A stretch of 64,000 bases of DNA, from the NCBI GenBank assembly GCA_937864115.1, contig CALMII010000055.1:1-64000 (forward strand), written 5' to 3'. The notes below the pieces were generated by a model that ran no database searches, had not been told where the DNA came from, and was given only the letters and a program-made list of their open reading frames with translations. How positions within the stretch are numbered: position 1 is the first letter of the stretch; every line of letters begins with the position of its first letter. Shown here piece after piece: positions 34,155-43,003 of this stretch. Source of the DNA: an uncultured Steroidobacter sp. (GTDB lineage: Bacteria; Pseudomonadota; Gammaproteobacteria; Steroidobacterales; Steroidobacteraceae). The translations under genes and the position numbers were made by a program.

Positions 34155-36764
34155 TCAGGCTGCCTGGTTCGACGACTCGAGAAAGTCCTGCGCGAAGCGC
34201 TGCAGTACGCCGCCGGCTTCGTAGATCGAGACCTCTTCGGCCGTGTCGAGCCGGCAGGTGACGGGCACTTCGACCTTCTCGCCGTTCTTGCGATTGATCA
34301 CGAGCGTGAGCGTGGCGCGTGGCGTGAGCTTGCCGACGACATCGTAGGTCTCGGTGCCGTCGATGCCGAAGGTCGCGCGGTTCTCGCCGGGCTTGAACTC
34401 CAGCGGCAGTACGCCCATGCCGATCAGGTTGGTGCGGTGGATGCGTTCGAAGCCTTCGGCGACGATCGCTTCCACGCCGGCGAGGCGCACGCCTTTCGCG
34501 GCCCAGTCGCGCGAGGAGCCCTGACCGTAGTCGGCGCCGGCGATGATGATCAGCGGCTGGCCGCGGTCCATGTAGGTTTCGATCGCTTCCCACATGCGCA
34601 CGACCTTGCCTTCGGGTTCGATGCGCGCGAGCGAGCCCTTCTTTACCTGACCGTCGACCACGGCCATCTCGTTCATGAGCGTCGGGTTCGCGAACGTGGC
34701 GCGCTGCGCGGTGAGGTGATCGCCGCGATGCGTGGCGTAGGAGTTGTAGTCCTCCTCGGGCAGGCCCATCTTTTTCAGGTACTCGCCGGCGGCGCTGTTG
34801 CCGAGGATCGCATTCGAAGGCGACAGGTGATCGGTCGTGATGTTGTCGCCGAGCACGGCGAGCGGTCGCATCGCCTTCAGCGTGCGTTCGCGCGCGGCGA
34901 GGGCGCCCTGGCCTTCCTTGTCCCAGTAGGGCGGACGACGGATGTACGTGCTCATCGGGCGCCAGTCGTACAGCGGGCTCGCCTTCTCCGTGTTCGCCTT
35001 GAAGGTGAACATCGGTTCGTACACCTTGCGGAAGTGCTCGGGCTTGACGCTCTTCGCCACGATCGTGTCGATCTCCGCATCGGTCGGCCAGATGTCTTTC
35101 AGCGTGACCGGCTTGCCGTCCTTGTCGTGGCCGAGCACGTCCTTCTCGATGTCGAAGCGCACGGTGCCGGCGATCGCGTAGGCGATGACCAGCGGCGGCG
35201 AGGCGAGGAACGCCTGCTTCGCGTACGGGTGAATGCGGCCGTCGAAGTTGCGGTTGCCGGAGAGCACGGCGGTCGAATAGAGGTCACGATCGATGATCTC
35301 CTGCTGGATCTTGGGATCCAGCGCGCCCGACATGCCGTTGCAGGTGGTGCAGGCGAAAGCGACGATGCCGAAGCCGAGCTTTTCCAGTTCGGGCAGCAGC
35401 TTCGCTTCTTCGAGATACAGCTGCACGGCCTTGGAGCCGGGCGCGAGCGAACTCTTCACCCAGGGCTTGCGCGTCAGACCGCGCGCATTTGCATTGCGAG
35501 CCAGCAGCCCCGCCGCGATGACGTTGCGTGGATTGCTGGTGTTGGTGCACGAAGTGATGGCCGCGATGATTACCGCACCATCCGGCATGAGGCCCGGCTC
35601 TTCCTTCCACGGCGCCGCGATGCCGCGCTCGGCGAGTGCGGAGGTCGGTAGCCGCTTGTGCGGATTCGACGGGCCGGCCATGTTGCGAACGACCGTCGAC
35701 AGATCGAACTTCAACACGCGCTCGTACTGCGCCGTCTTCAGTGCATCCGCCCACAGGCCTGTCTGCTTCGCATAGGTCTCGACGAGCCTGATCTGTGCGT
35801 CGTCGCGGCCGGTGAGTTTCAGGTAATCGAGGGTCTGCTGGTCGATGTAGAACATCGCTGCCGTCGCGCCGTATTCCGGCGCCATGTTGGAGATGGTGGC
35901 GCGATCGCCGATCGTCAGCGCCGCGGCGCCGTCGCCGTAAAATTCCAGATACGCGCCGACGACCTTTTCCTTGCGCAGGAATTCGGTGAGCGCCAGCACG
36001 ACGTCGGTCGCGGTGATGCCAGGCTGCGGCTTGCCCGACAGTTCCACGCCGACGATGTCCGGCAGGCGCATCCATGACGCGCGGCCGAGCATGACGTTCT
36101 CGGCTTCGAGACCGCCGACGCCGATGGCGATCACGCCGAGCGAATCGACGTGCGGCGTGTGGCTGTCGGTGCCGACCAGCGTGTCGGGGAACGCCACGCC
36201 GTCCCTGGTGTAAATGACCGGCGACATCCGTTCCAGATTGATCTGGTGCATGATGCCGTTGCCGGCTGGAATCACATCGACATTGTCGAACGCCTTCTTG
36301 GTCCACTCGATGAAGTGGAAGCGATCCTCGTTGCGGCGATCCTCCACCGCGCGATTCTTCGCGAACGCATCCTTGTCGTAACCGCCGTATTCCACCGCCA
36401 GCGAGTGATCGACGATGAGCTGCACCGGCACTACCGGATTCACTTTCGCCGGATCGCCGCCCTTCATCGCAATCGCATCGCGCAAACCGGCCAGATCGAC
36501 CAGCGCCGTCTGGCCCAGGATGTCATGACACACCACGCGCGCCGGAAACCACGGAAAATCCAGGTCGCGCTTGCGCTCGATGAGCTGCGACAGATACGCG
36601 TTGAGCTTCTCGGGCTCGGCCTTGCGCACGAGGTTTTCGGCCTTCACGCGCGAGGTGTACGGCAGGGTGTCGTACGCCCCGGGCTGGATGGCCTCGACCG
36701 CGGCGCGCGCGTCGAAGTAGTCGAGTGAAGTTCCCGGCAGCGGTTTGCGATAGGCGGTGTTCAT
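34155..36764 (-). CDS. acnD: 2-methylcitrate dehydratase, Fe-S dependent (AcnD)
   Basis: 869 residues from ATG 36764 (MNTAYRKPLPGTSLDYFDAR), 5 bp after the prpC stop; the longer frame to 36998 lies inside prpC. Aconitase superfamily: DLAGLRDAIAMKGGDP, GTDSHTPHVDSLGVIAIGVGG, cluster cysteines in AAITSCTNTSNP and FACTTCNGMSG, GNRNFDGRIHP, and C-terminal swivel domain motif GADYGQGSSRDWAAKG. The combination with prpB, prpC and prpF identifies AcnD rather than housekeeping AcnA. It dehydrates 2-methylcitrate in propionate catabolism. Confidence 0.93.
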   Translation of the reverse strand: MNTAYRKPLPGTSLDYFDARAAVEAIQPGAYDTLPYTSRVKAENLVRKAEPEKLNAYLSQLIERKRDLDFPWFPARVVCHDILGQTALVDLAGLRDAIAMKGGDPAKVNPVVPVQLIVDHSLAVEYGGYDKDAFAKNRAVEDRRNEDRFHFIEWTKKAFDNVDVIPAGNGIMHQINLERMSPVIYTRDGVAFPDTLVGTDSHTPHVDSLGVIAIGVGGLEAENVMLGRASWMRLPDIVGVELSGKPQPGITATDVVLALTEFLRKEKVVGAYLEFYGDGAAALTIGDRATISNMAPEYGATAAMFYIDQQTLDYLKLTGRDDAQIRLVETYAKQTGLWADALKTAQYERVLKFDLSTVVRNMAGPSNPHKRLPTSALAERGIAAPWKEEPGLMPDGAVIIAAITSCTNTSNPRNVIAAGLLARNANARGLTRKPWVKSSLAPGSKAVQLYLEEAKLLPELEKLGFGIVAFACTTCNGMSGALDPKIQQEIIDRDLYSTAVLSGNRNFDGRIHPYAKQAFLASPPLVIAYAIAGTVRFDIEKDVLGHDKDGKPVTLKDIWPTDAEIDTIVAKSVKPEHFRKVYEPMFTFKANTEKASPLYDWRPMSTYIRRPPYWDKEGQGALAARERTLKAMRPLAVLGDNITTDHLSPSNAILGNSAAGEYLKKMGLPEEDYNSYATHRGDHLTAQRATFANPTLMNEMAVVDGQVKKGSLARIEPEGKVVRMWEAIETYMDRGQPLIIIAGADYGQGSSRDWAAKGVRLAGVEAIVAEGFERIHRTNLIGMGVLPLEFKPGENRATFGIDGTETYDVVGKLTPRATLTLVINRKNGEKVEVPVTCRLDTAEEVSIYEAGGVLQRFAQDFLESSNQAA

Positions 36765-36769
36765 GGAAG

Positions 36770-37933
36770 TTATTTGCGATCCTTGAGAGGAACGAACTTC
36801 AGGTCTTCGGGGCCCGTGTAGTTGGCGCTCGGACGGATGATCTTGCCGTCGATGCGCTGCTCGATGATGTGCGCGCTCCAGCCGCTCATGCGCGAGATCA
36901 CGAACAGCGGCGTGAACATCGCGGTCGGCACGCCCATCATGTTGTAGCTCACGGCGCTGAACCAGTCGAGGTTGGGGAACATCTTCTTCGCTTCCCACAT
37001 CACGGTTTCGAGCCGTTCGGCGATGTCGTACATCTTCATGCTGTTCACGGACGCCGACAGATCGCGTGCCACTTCCTTGATGATCTTGTTGCGCGGGTCG
37101 CTCACCGTGTAGACGGGATGTCCGAAGCCGATCACGACTTCCTTGCGTTCGACGCGGGTGCGGATGTCGGCCTCGGCCTGGTCCGGCGTGTCGTAGCGCT
37201 TCTGGATTTCGAAGGCGACTTCATTGGCGCCGCCATGCTTCGGGCCGCGCAGTGCGCCGATGGCGCCGGCGACGGCGGAATACATGTCGCTGCCGGTGCC
37301 GGCGATGACGCGGCCGGTGAACGTCGAGGCATTGAACTCATGCTCGGCGTAGAGATTCAGCGAGGTGTGCATGCTGCGCACCCACAGCTTGCTCGGACGC
37401 TTGCCGTGCAGCAGGTGCAGGAAGTGGCCGCCGATCGAATCTTCTTCGCTGTCGGTGTCGATGCGCTTGCCGTTGTGGCTGAAGTGATACCAGTACAGCA
37501 GCATCGAGCCGAGCGAGGCCATCAGTTTGTCGGCGATGTCGCGCGCGCCGGGCGTGTTGTGATCGTCCTTTTCCGGGCTCAGGCAGCCGAGCGCGGACAC
37601 GCCGGTGCGCATCACATCCATCGGATGCGCCGAGGGCGGCAACTGTTCGAGCACGGCCTTCACGCCGGCCGGCACGCCGCGCAGCGCCTGCAGCTTGAGT
37701 TTGTAGTCGGCGAGTTCGGCGACGGTCGGCAGCTTGCCGTGTACCAGCAGGTGGGCGATTTCCTCGAATTCGCAGACCGTGGCGACATCGAGAATGTCGT
37801 AGCCGCGATAGTGCAGGTCGTTGCCGGTGCGGCCCACGGTACACAGGGCGGTGTTGCCCGCGACGGTTCCGGACAGGGCGACGGACTTCTTGGGCTTGAA
37901 TCCCGGTGTGGCAGCGACGGCGGTTTCGGTCAT
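36770..37933 (-). CDS. prpC: 2-methylcitrate synthase
   Basis: 387 residues, the usual length for PrpC. Citrate-synthase catalytic segments: LPPSAHPMDVMRTGVSALG (near residue 100), GPKHGGANEVAFEIQKRYD (His of the active site), GFGHPVYTVSDPRN, and DWFSAVSYNMMGVPTAMFTPLFVISRMSG. AGNTALCTVGR and LHYRGYDILD at the N-terminus match PrpC rather than GltA. It condenses propionyl-CoA with oxaloacetate. It lies 34 bp downstream of prpB and 5 bp upstream of acnD. Confidence 0.93.
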   Translation of the reverse strand: MTETAVAATPGFKPKKSVALSGTVAGNTALCTVGRTGNDLHYRGYDILDVATVCEFEEIAHLLVHGKLPTVAELADYKLKLQALRGVPAGVKAVLEQLPPSAHPMDVMRTGVSALGCLSPEKDDHNTPGARDIADKLMASLGSMLLYWYHFSHNGKRIDTDSEEDSIGGHFLHLLHGKRPSKLWVRSMHTSLNLYAEHEFNASTFTGRVIAGTGSDMYSAVAGAIGALRGPKHGGANEVAFEIQKRYDTPDQAEADIRTRVERKEVVIGFGHPVYTVSDPRNKIIKEVARDLSASVNSMKMYDIAERLETVMWEAKKMFPNLDWFSAVSYNMMGVPTAMFTPLFVISRMSGWSAHIIEQRIDGKIIRPSANYTGPEDLKFVPLKDRK

Positions 37934-37967
37934 TCGATTTTCTCCTGCTCTGGTTCTTCGATATTTG

Positions 37968-38852
37968 TTACTTGCGTGCAGCGAACAGGGCGTCGAGGTG
38001 CTGTTCGTAGGCGTGATAGCCGATGCGGTCGTAGAGTTCCTCGCGGGTCTGCATCGTCGAAACGACGTTGCGCTGGTGACCGTCGCGACGGATCGCCTGG
38101 TAGACGTTCTCGGCGGCCTTGTTCATGGCGCGGAACGCGCTCAGCGGATACAGCGCCATCGCGACGCCAGCGCTGCGCAGTTCTTCGATGCTGAACAGCG
38201 GCGTCTTGCCGAACTCGGTGATGTTGGCCAGCACCGGCACCTTCACCGCATCGACGAACTTGCGGTACGTCGGCAGGTCGTTGGCCGCTTCCGCGAAGAT
38301 GCCGTCGGCGCCAGCTTCGACGCAGGCCAGTGCGCGTTCGATGGCGGCATCGACGCCCTGCACGGCAATCGCGTCGGTGCGGGCGATCAGGAAGAAGTTC
38401 GGGTCGGTCCTGGCATCGGCCGCGGCCTTCACGCGATCCGCCATCTCCTGCTGCGTGACGATTTCCTTCCCCGGACGATGGCCGCAGCGCTTCGCGCCAA
38501 CCTGGTCTTCGATATGGCAGGCGGCTGCGCCGAACTTGATCAGGCTCTTCACCGTACGCGCGATGTTGAACGCGCTCGGGCCGAAGCCGGTGTCGATGTC
38601 GACCATCAGCGGCAGATCGCACACGTCGGTGATGCGGCGGACGTCGACCAGCACGTCATCGAGGTTGTTGATCCCCAGGTCCGGCATGCCGAGCGAGCCG
38701 GCCGCGACGCCGCCGCCCGACAGATAGATGGCCCGGTAACCGGCGCGCTGGGCGAGGAGGGCGTGGTTGGCGTTGATGGCGCCGATGACCTGCAGGGGGC
38801 TTTCCGCCTTCAGGGCTTCGCGAAACTTGGTACCGGGGGTGGGGGTGCTCAT
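37968..38852 (-). CDS. prpB: 2-methylisocitrate lyase
   Basis: 294 residues from ATG 38852 (MSTPTPGTKFREAL) with an AGGA site. The longer frame to 38921 is excluded because a sigma-54 promoter lies across it. Isocitrate-lyase/PEP-mutase fold: YLSGGGVAAGSLGMPDLGI, VDIDTGFG (metal Asp), the catalytic KRCGHRPGK loop near residue 121, and EAGADGIFAEA. It cleaves 2-methylisocitrate to pyruvate and succinate. First gene of the operon prpB-prpC-acnD-prpF, divergent from prpR. Confidence 0.93.
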   Translation of the reverse strand: MSTPTPGTKFREALKAESPLQVIGAINANHALLAQRAGYRAIYLSGGGVAAGSLGMPDLGINNLDDVLVDVRRITDVCDLPLMVDIDTGFGPSAFNIARTVKSLIKFGAAACHIEDQVGAKRCGHRPGKEIVTQQEMADRVKAAADARTDPNFFLIARTDAIAVQGVDAAIERALACVEAGADGIFAEAANDLPTYRKFVDAVKVPVLANITEFGKTPLFSIEELRSAGVAMALYPLSAFRAMNKAAENVYQAIRRDGHQRNVVSTMQTREELYDRIGYHAYEQHLDALFAARK

Positions 38853-38884
38853 GGTGGGTTCCTGGGTGAGGTAGGCGTCTGATC

Positions 38885-38899
38885 GCAAGTCGCGTGCCA
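38885..38899 (-). promoter_or_regulatory. Sigma-54 promoter of the prp operon
   Basis: On the minus strand TGGCAC-GCGAC-TTGC, an exact match to the -24 (TGGCAC) and -12 (TTGC) elements with the required 5-bp spacer. The predicted start point is some 20 bases before the prpB ATG at 38852. The divergent regulator PrpR carries the GAFTGA loop needed to contact sigma-54. Confidence 0.85.
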
Positions 38900-38938
38900 G
38901 CGTTAAGTCATTGATCTTCATGGCATCGGGGAGTGTCT

Positions 38939-38969
38939 TGTTTCAATCAGGGAATCGCCCTGTTTCAAT
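38939..38969. promoter_or_regulatory. Candidate PrpR upstream activating sites
   Basis: Direct repeat TGTTTCAAT at 38939-38947 and 38961-38969, starts 22 bp apart (two helical turns), 40-85 bp upstream of the -24/-12 promoter. ATTGAAACA-type motifs are plausible enhancer sites for the adjacent PrpR; binding is inferred. Confidence 0.55.
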
Positions 38970-38998
38970 ATCGAAATCCCGTACCGCGCAGGATCGCC

Positions 38999-40927
38999 AT
39001 GACCCCCGAAACCACCGCTCCGCTGCCCCAGCGCAAACCGCGTGTCGTGGCCGTCGGTCTGCACCGGCTGCGCTCCTTCTTTAATGAGCTGGCGCCGAGT
39101 TATGCCGACCGGGCGACTGTCTCGGTGCTCGATCGTGGCTTCGAGGAGGCGGTGACCGAGATCCGCGCCATGGCGGCGGAGGAGCAGGTCGACGTGCTGG
39201 TGGCCGCCGGCTCGAACGGCGAATACCTGCGGCAGCGTCTCAACATTCCCGTCGTGCTGGTGCGCGTCGGCGGCTTCGACATCATGCGCGCGCTCGGTCG
39301 CGCGCGCGATCTGTCGAACCGCATTGCGCTGGTGACCTACGGCGCGACGCCGCCGGACGTGCAGCAGTTCAACGAGCTGTTCCAGCTCGGCATCGAACAG
39401 CGCAGCTATCACACCGATCAGGATGCGAGCGACTGCGTGCGCGAGCTGCGCGCGCGCGGCATCGAAGTCGTCGTCGCGCCCGGTCTCGTCGCGGATCTCG
39501 CCGATCAGAACGGCATGCGCGGCGTGTTCCTGTATTCGATGGACGCCGTGCGCCAGGCGCTCGACGATGCCATCGAAGTCGTGCGCATCGCGCGCATCGA
39601 GGTGGCACGGCGCGAACGTCTCAACACGATCCTGGCGCGGTTGCGCGATGGCGTGGTCGCGGTCGACATGAACGAGCGCATCTATGCCTTGAATCCGGCG
39701 ATGGAGCGCGTGCTCGGACTCTCGGCGTCGCAGGCGATCGGCAGCAGGCTCGGCGAAGTCGCGCCGGAACTCTCGCTCGGCGATGTCCTGCAAAGCGCCC
39801 GCACGGAAACGGATGAACTGCAGCGCTTCGGTTCGCGCACGCTCATTACCAATCGCATGCCGCTGATGGAGCAGGGCGTGCAGACCGGCGCCGTGCTCAC
39901 CTGCCAGGATCCGGCGGCCATCGAGCGTGTCGATCGGCATCTGCGTGCGCGACGTTATCGCACGACGTCGGTCGTGCGTTACAAGCTCTCCGATCTGGTC
40001 GGCGATTGCGCGGCGATTCAGCGTGCGCGCCGACTCGCCGCGCAATATGCGAACGGCGAAGGCACGGTGCTGATCGTCGGCGAGAGCGGCACCGGCAAGG
40101 AACTGCTGGCGCAGGGCATCCATCACGCCAGCCGGCGCTCGTCGCAGCCGTTCATCGCGATCAACTGCGCCTCGTTTACCGAAACGCTGCTGGAAAGCGA
40201 GCTGTTCGGCTACGAAGACGGCGCTTTCACCGGCGCGCGCAAGGGCGGCAAGGCGGGTCTGTTCGAGGCCGCGCACACCGGCACGATTTTCCTGGACGAA
40301 ATCGGCGAGATGCCGATCTCGCTGCAGACGCGCCTGCTGCGCGTGCTGCAGGAACGCGAAGTACTGCGCATCGGCGCCGTCGAACCGACCCGCGTCGACG
40401 TGCGCATCATCGCGGCAACGCATCGCGATCTGTCGACCCGCATCGACGAACAGAAATTCCGTCGCGACCTCTACTACCGGCTGAACATCCTGCGCGTCGA
40501 ACTGCCGAGCCTGCGCGAACGCCGCGAGGATCTGCCGGTGCTGCTGCAACACATCGTGGCCCGCGCCTGCGCGCGACTGCATGTCGATCGCAAGGCAGTC
40601 GACGTGCTGGCCGCACAACTGATCGAAGCCGCCGCCGACTACGAATGGCCGGGCAATGTGCGCGAACTGGAAAACCTGATCGAACGCATCGCCAGTTCCG
40701 TCGCGGGCGCCGATGCGCGGGACATACAGCTGCGCGAACTGATTCCGGAGATCTACGCGACGAACGCTGCACCGGCCGCGACAGCCGAGCTGGCCGATCG
40801 CCGCAGCCGCGTCGAAGCCGACTGGGTGCGCAAGGTGCTCGAAGAATGCGGCGGCGATCGCGACGAAGCCTGCCGGCGACTCGGCATCGGGCGCACGACG
40901 CTGTGGCGTAAGTTGAAACAAGGCTGA
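38999..40927 (+). CDS. prpR: PrpR sigma-54-dependent propionate catabolism activator
   Basis: 642 residues from ATG 38999. Order: PrpR N-terminal sensor domain (residues 10-195, RLRSFFNELAPSYADRATVS and VVVAPGLVADLADQNGMRGV), PAS-like region (205-320, GVVAVDMNERIYALNPAMER), AAA+ domain with Walker A GESGTGKE, ELFGYEDGAFTGARKGGKAG including the GAFTGA loop, and Walker B GTIFLDEIGEM. The C-terminal Fis-type helix-turn-helix is DEACRRLGIGRTTLWRKLKQ. PrpR senses 2-methylcitrate and activates the divergent prp operon through sigma-54. Confidence 0.92.
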   Translation: MTPETTAPLPQRKPRVVAVGLHRLRSFFNELAPSYADRATVSVLDRGFEEAVTEIRAMAAEEQVDVLVAAGSNGEYLRQRLNIPVVLVRVGGFDIMRALGRARDLSNRIALVTYGATPPDVQQFNELFQLGIEQRSYHTDQDASDCVRELRARGIEVVVAPGLVADLADQNGMRGVFLYSMDAVRQALDDAIEVVRIARIEVARRERLNTILARLRDGVVAVDMNERIYALNPAMERVLGLSASQAIGSRLGEVAPELSLGDVLQSARTETDELQRFGSRTLITNRMPLMEQGVQTGAVLTCQDPAAIERVDRHLRARRYRTTSVVRYKLSDLVGDCAAIQRARRLAAQYANGEGTVLIVGESGTGKELLAQGIHHASRRSSQPFIAINCASFTETLLESELFGYEDGAFTGARKGGKAGLFEAAHTGTIFLDEIGEMPISLQTRLLRVLQEREVLRIGAVEPTRVDVRIIAATHRDLSTRIDEQKFRRDLYYRLNILRVELPSLRERREDLPVLLQHIVARACARLHVDRKAVDVLAAQLIEAAADYEWPGNVRELENLIERIASSVAGADARDIQLRELIPEIYATNAAPAATAELADRRSRVEADWVRKVLEECGGDRDEACRRLGIGRTTLWRKLKQG

Positions 40928-41140
40928 GGTCCTGCATTACGTCGTTCAGGGATTCCCCGAATTCCAGTTCGAAGGTGGCTCCCCGGCGTCGCCAACGGAG
41001 CCACGACGAAGCGTTCCGCTCATGCGACTCTTGTACATGTGAGGCCAGCAGGGGCTCGGCTAGACTCCCGCCAACACGGGCGGTGTCCTGGCTCCGTGGA
41101 TCGCTGGCCCGCAGAAGAACCAACCATTCGGGAACCTCCA

Positions 41141-42085
41141 ATGAACATCGTGTGCAAAGCGTTGCTGCTGACCTGTGCCGGCACGTCCCTGGCCTACGGC
41201 GCGGTCGAAGGCGAGAAGTGGAAGATCACCTCCTCGATGCAGATGTCCGGCATGACCATGCCTGCCATGAGCAACGAGATCTGCAAGCAGCCGGGCGATG
41301 ACTCGGTGCCGATGAAGACCGAAAAGAACTGCACGATCTACGACAACAAGCGGGTCGGCAACGTGCAGAGCTTCAAGATGCGCTGCACCGGCAAGGACGC
41401 AGTGGAAGGCTCCGCCGAGTTCACCTACCTCGGGCCCGATCACTACAAGGGCAAGATGCTGGTCAACACCCAGGGCGAAACCATGACCATGAACATGGAA
41501 GGCCAGAAGATCGGCAGCTGCGACGGCGGCGAGATCAATCTGAAAGCCAAGGAAATGCAGGCCCAGGCGCAGGCACAGATGGCGCAGAGCGAAAAGATGA
41601 TGGCCGAGACCTGCCGCAAGTTCGCCGCCGAAGGCAACAACCCCTACATGATGACGACGCAGTGCAAGGACCCGGCGGATCGCCAGACGTTCTGTAACGC
41701 GGCCCGCACGCACGACAACTTCCTGGATCTTTCCGAGGCGGAGAAGGCCAACGCCGGCAGCACCGCGCCCGGCGCACGTCCGTTGTCCGACACCGAACAG
41801 CTGTGCGGTTTCTCCGCCGCCGCCGAACGCGAACATCTGTGCAAGAGCGCCGAGCAGGCCGGCAAGATGAAGTTCCTCGTCAGCCAGTGCCCCGCGCAGG
41901 CGCAGGCGCTCGCCGCCGCGCACTGCGCCGGTCGCCGCTACACCGCCATCGCCGATCAGTACCGCGACTTCTGCAGCAACTATGCGAACAACGAAGCGCA
42001 GCAGGCCGAGAACACACCGGTCGGCAAGGCGAAGGGACTCTTCGGCAAGGGCAAGAAGGCCCTCGGCGGACTGCTCGGCAACTGA
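41141..42085 (+). CDS. Secreted DUF3617-type cysteine-rich protein
   Basis: 314 residues from ATG 41141. Signal peptide MNIVCKALLLTCAGTSLAYG. Residues 20-140 match the DUF3617 pattern (GEKWKITSSMQMSGMTMPAM, then EICKQPG and MRCTGKDAVEGSAEF), a small periplasmic beta-domain of unknown role. The second half is helical, alanine-, methionine- and cysteine-rich (QAQAQAQMAQSEKMMAETC) with about ten further cysteines, and ends in a glycine/lysine-rich tail (LFGKGKKALGGLLGN). The long second half is not part of the basic DUF3617 domain. Function unknown. Confidence 0.75.
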   Translation: MNIVCKALLLTCAGTSLAYGAVEGEKWKITSSMQMSGMTMPAMSNEICKQPGDDSVPMKTEKNCTIYDNKRVGNVQSFKMRCTGKDAVEGSAEFTYLGPDHYKGKMLVNTQGETMTMNMEGQKIGSCDGGEINLKAKEMQAQAQAQMAQSEKMMAETCRKFAAEGNNPYMMTTQCKDPADRQTFCNAARTHDNFLDLSEAEKANAGSTAPGARPLSDTEQLCGFSAAAEREHLCKSAEQAGKMKFLVSQCPAQAQALAAAHCAGRRYTAIADQYRDFCSNYANNEAQQAENTPVGKAKGLFGKGKKALGGLLGN

Positions 42086-42104
42086 GCCGCACACGGCCTC
42101 CGCT

Positions 42105-42208
42105 CCTTCCCCCGCTTGCGGGGGAAGGCCGGGATGGGGGCGTGCGTCTGTCGCAAAAGCATCGTGTTCGCCCCCGCCCTGACCCTCCCCCGCAGGCGGG
42201 GGAGGGGA
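42105..42208. repeat. Pair of inverted GGGGGA hairpin repeats
   Basis: Unit 1 (42105-42141, ccttcccccgcttgcggggg then aaggccggga) and unit 2 (42169-42208, inverted) face each other. The same type of unit occurs at 50446 and 61741. Unit 2 abuts the start codon of the carboxypeptidase gene, and ggggagggga next to ATG 42209 doubles as its ribosome site. Confidence 0.75.
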
Positions 42209-43003
42209 ATGTTCCTGATCCTTCTGTTGTCGGCGCTCGTCACCGGTGGGTCGTTGCACGCCGCTACCGATCCCTATCCGCAAAGCGCGCGCAGCTATCT
42301 GCTCGACCTCGACGGCGAAATCCTGTGGCAGCGTGACGCCGCGCTGGCGTTGCAGCCGGCATCGCTCAGCAAGCTGCTCACTGCACTCGTCGTGCTCGAT
42401 GCCGGATGGGACGCCGATCGCTGGATCACTGTCAGTGCCGATGTTGCCGCGACGCCGCCGACGCGACTGGGCCTGCGGACCGGCGAAGAAATCAGCGCGG
42501 GCGCCGCGCTCGCAGCGATGCTGATCCGCTCCGCCAATGATGCCTGTCGCGCGCTCGTCGAGAACGTGACGCCCGACACCGGCAGGTTTCTCGAACGCAT
42601 GAACGCACGCGCCGCGCAGATCGGCATGAAGCATTCGCACTTCGGCGATCCCTGCGGCTTCGATGCGCCCGGGCAATACACCACCGCGACCGACCTGCTG
42701 CAGCTCGCCCGTGCGGCACATGCCAATCCACTCATTGCACGCCTGACCGCAACGCCGCGGGCCGAGTTGCAGACGCGCGCGGGCCGGACGATCCCTTTCG
42801 TCAACACGAACCAGCTGCTCGGTCGTCTCGACGGCGCCGAAGGCATGAAGACCGGCTACACCGCGCAGGCCGGACAGTGCCTGATCGCGTACGCGCGGCG
42901 TCCCGGCCACGAAGTCTGGCTGGTGATGCTTGGAGGCACGCAGCGCTGGTGGCTGGCGCACGGGATGATCGACGATGCCTTCGACGTCGCCGCGCGCCGC
43001 TGA
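42209..43003 (+). CDS. D-alanyl-D-alanine carboxypeptidase (S11, PBP5/6-like minimal)
   Basis: 264 residues from ATG 42209, giving a signal peptide (MFLILLLSALVTGGSLHA). Penicillin-binding motifs: SxxK in LQPASLSKLL near residue 52, SxN in LIRSANDACRAL near 112, and KTG in EGMKTGYTAQAG near 215. The usual C-terminal beta domain and amphipathic anchor of PBP5/6 are absent, so this is a minimal catalytic form. It removes the terminal D-Ala from peptidoglycan stem peptides in the periplasm. The upstream frame to 42116 crosses the repeat and is rejected. Its end overlaps the next gene by 29 bp. Confidence 0.85.
   Translation: MFLILLLSALVTGGSLHAATDPYPQSARSYLLDLDGEILWQRDAALALQPASLSKLLTALVVLDAGWDADRWITVSADVAATPPTRLGLRTGEEISAGAALAAMLIRSANDACRALVENVTPDTGRFLERMNARAAQIGMKHSHFGDPCGFDAPGQYTTATDLLQLARAAHANPLIARLTATPRAELQTRAGRTIPFVNTNQLLGRLDGAEGMKTGYTAQAGQCLIAYARRPGHEVWLVMLGGTQRWWLAHGMIDDAFDVAARR

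Noticed and set aside
36765..36998. N-terminal extension of acnD
   Set aside because: Lies within prpC, has no similarity to aconitases, and ATG 36764 gives the expected start.
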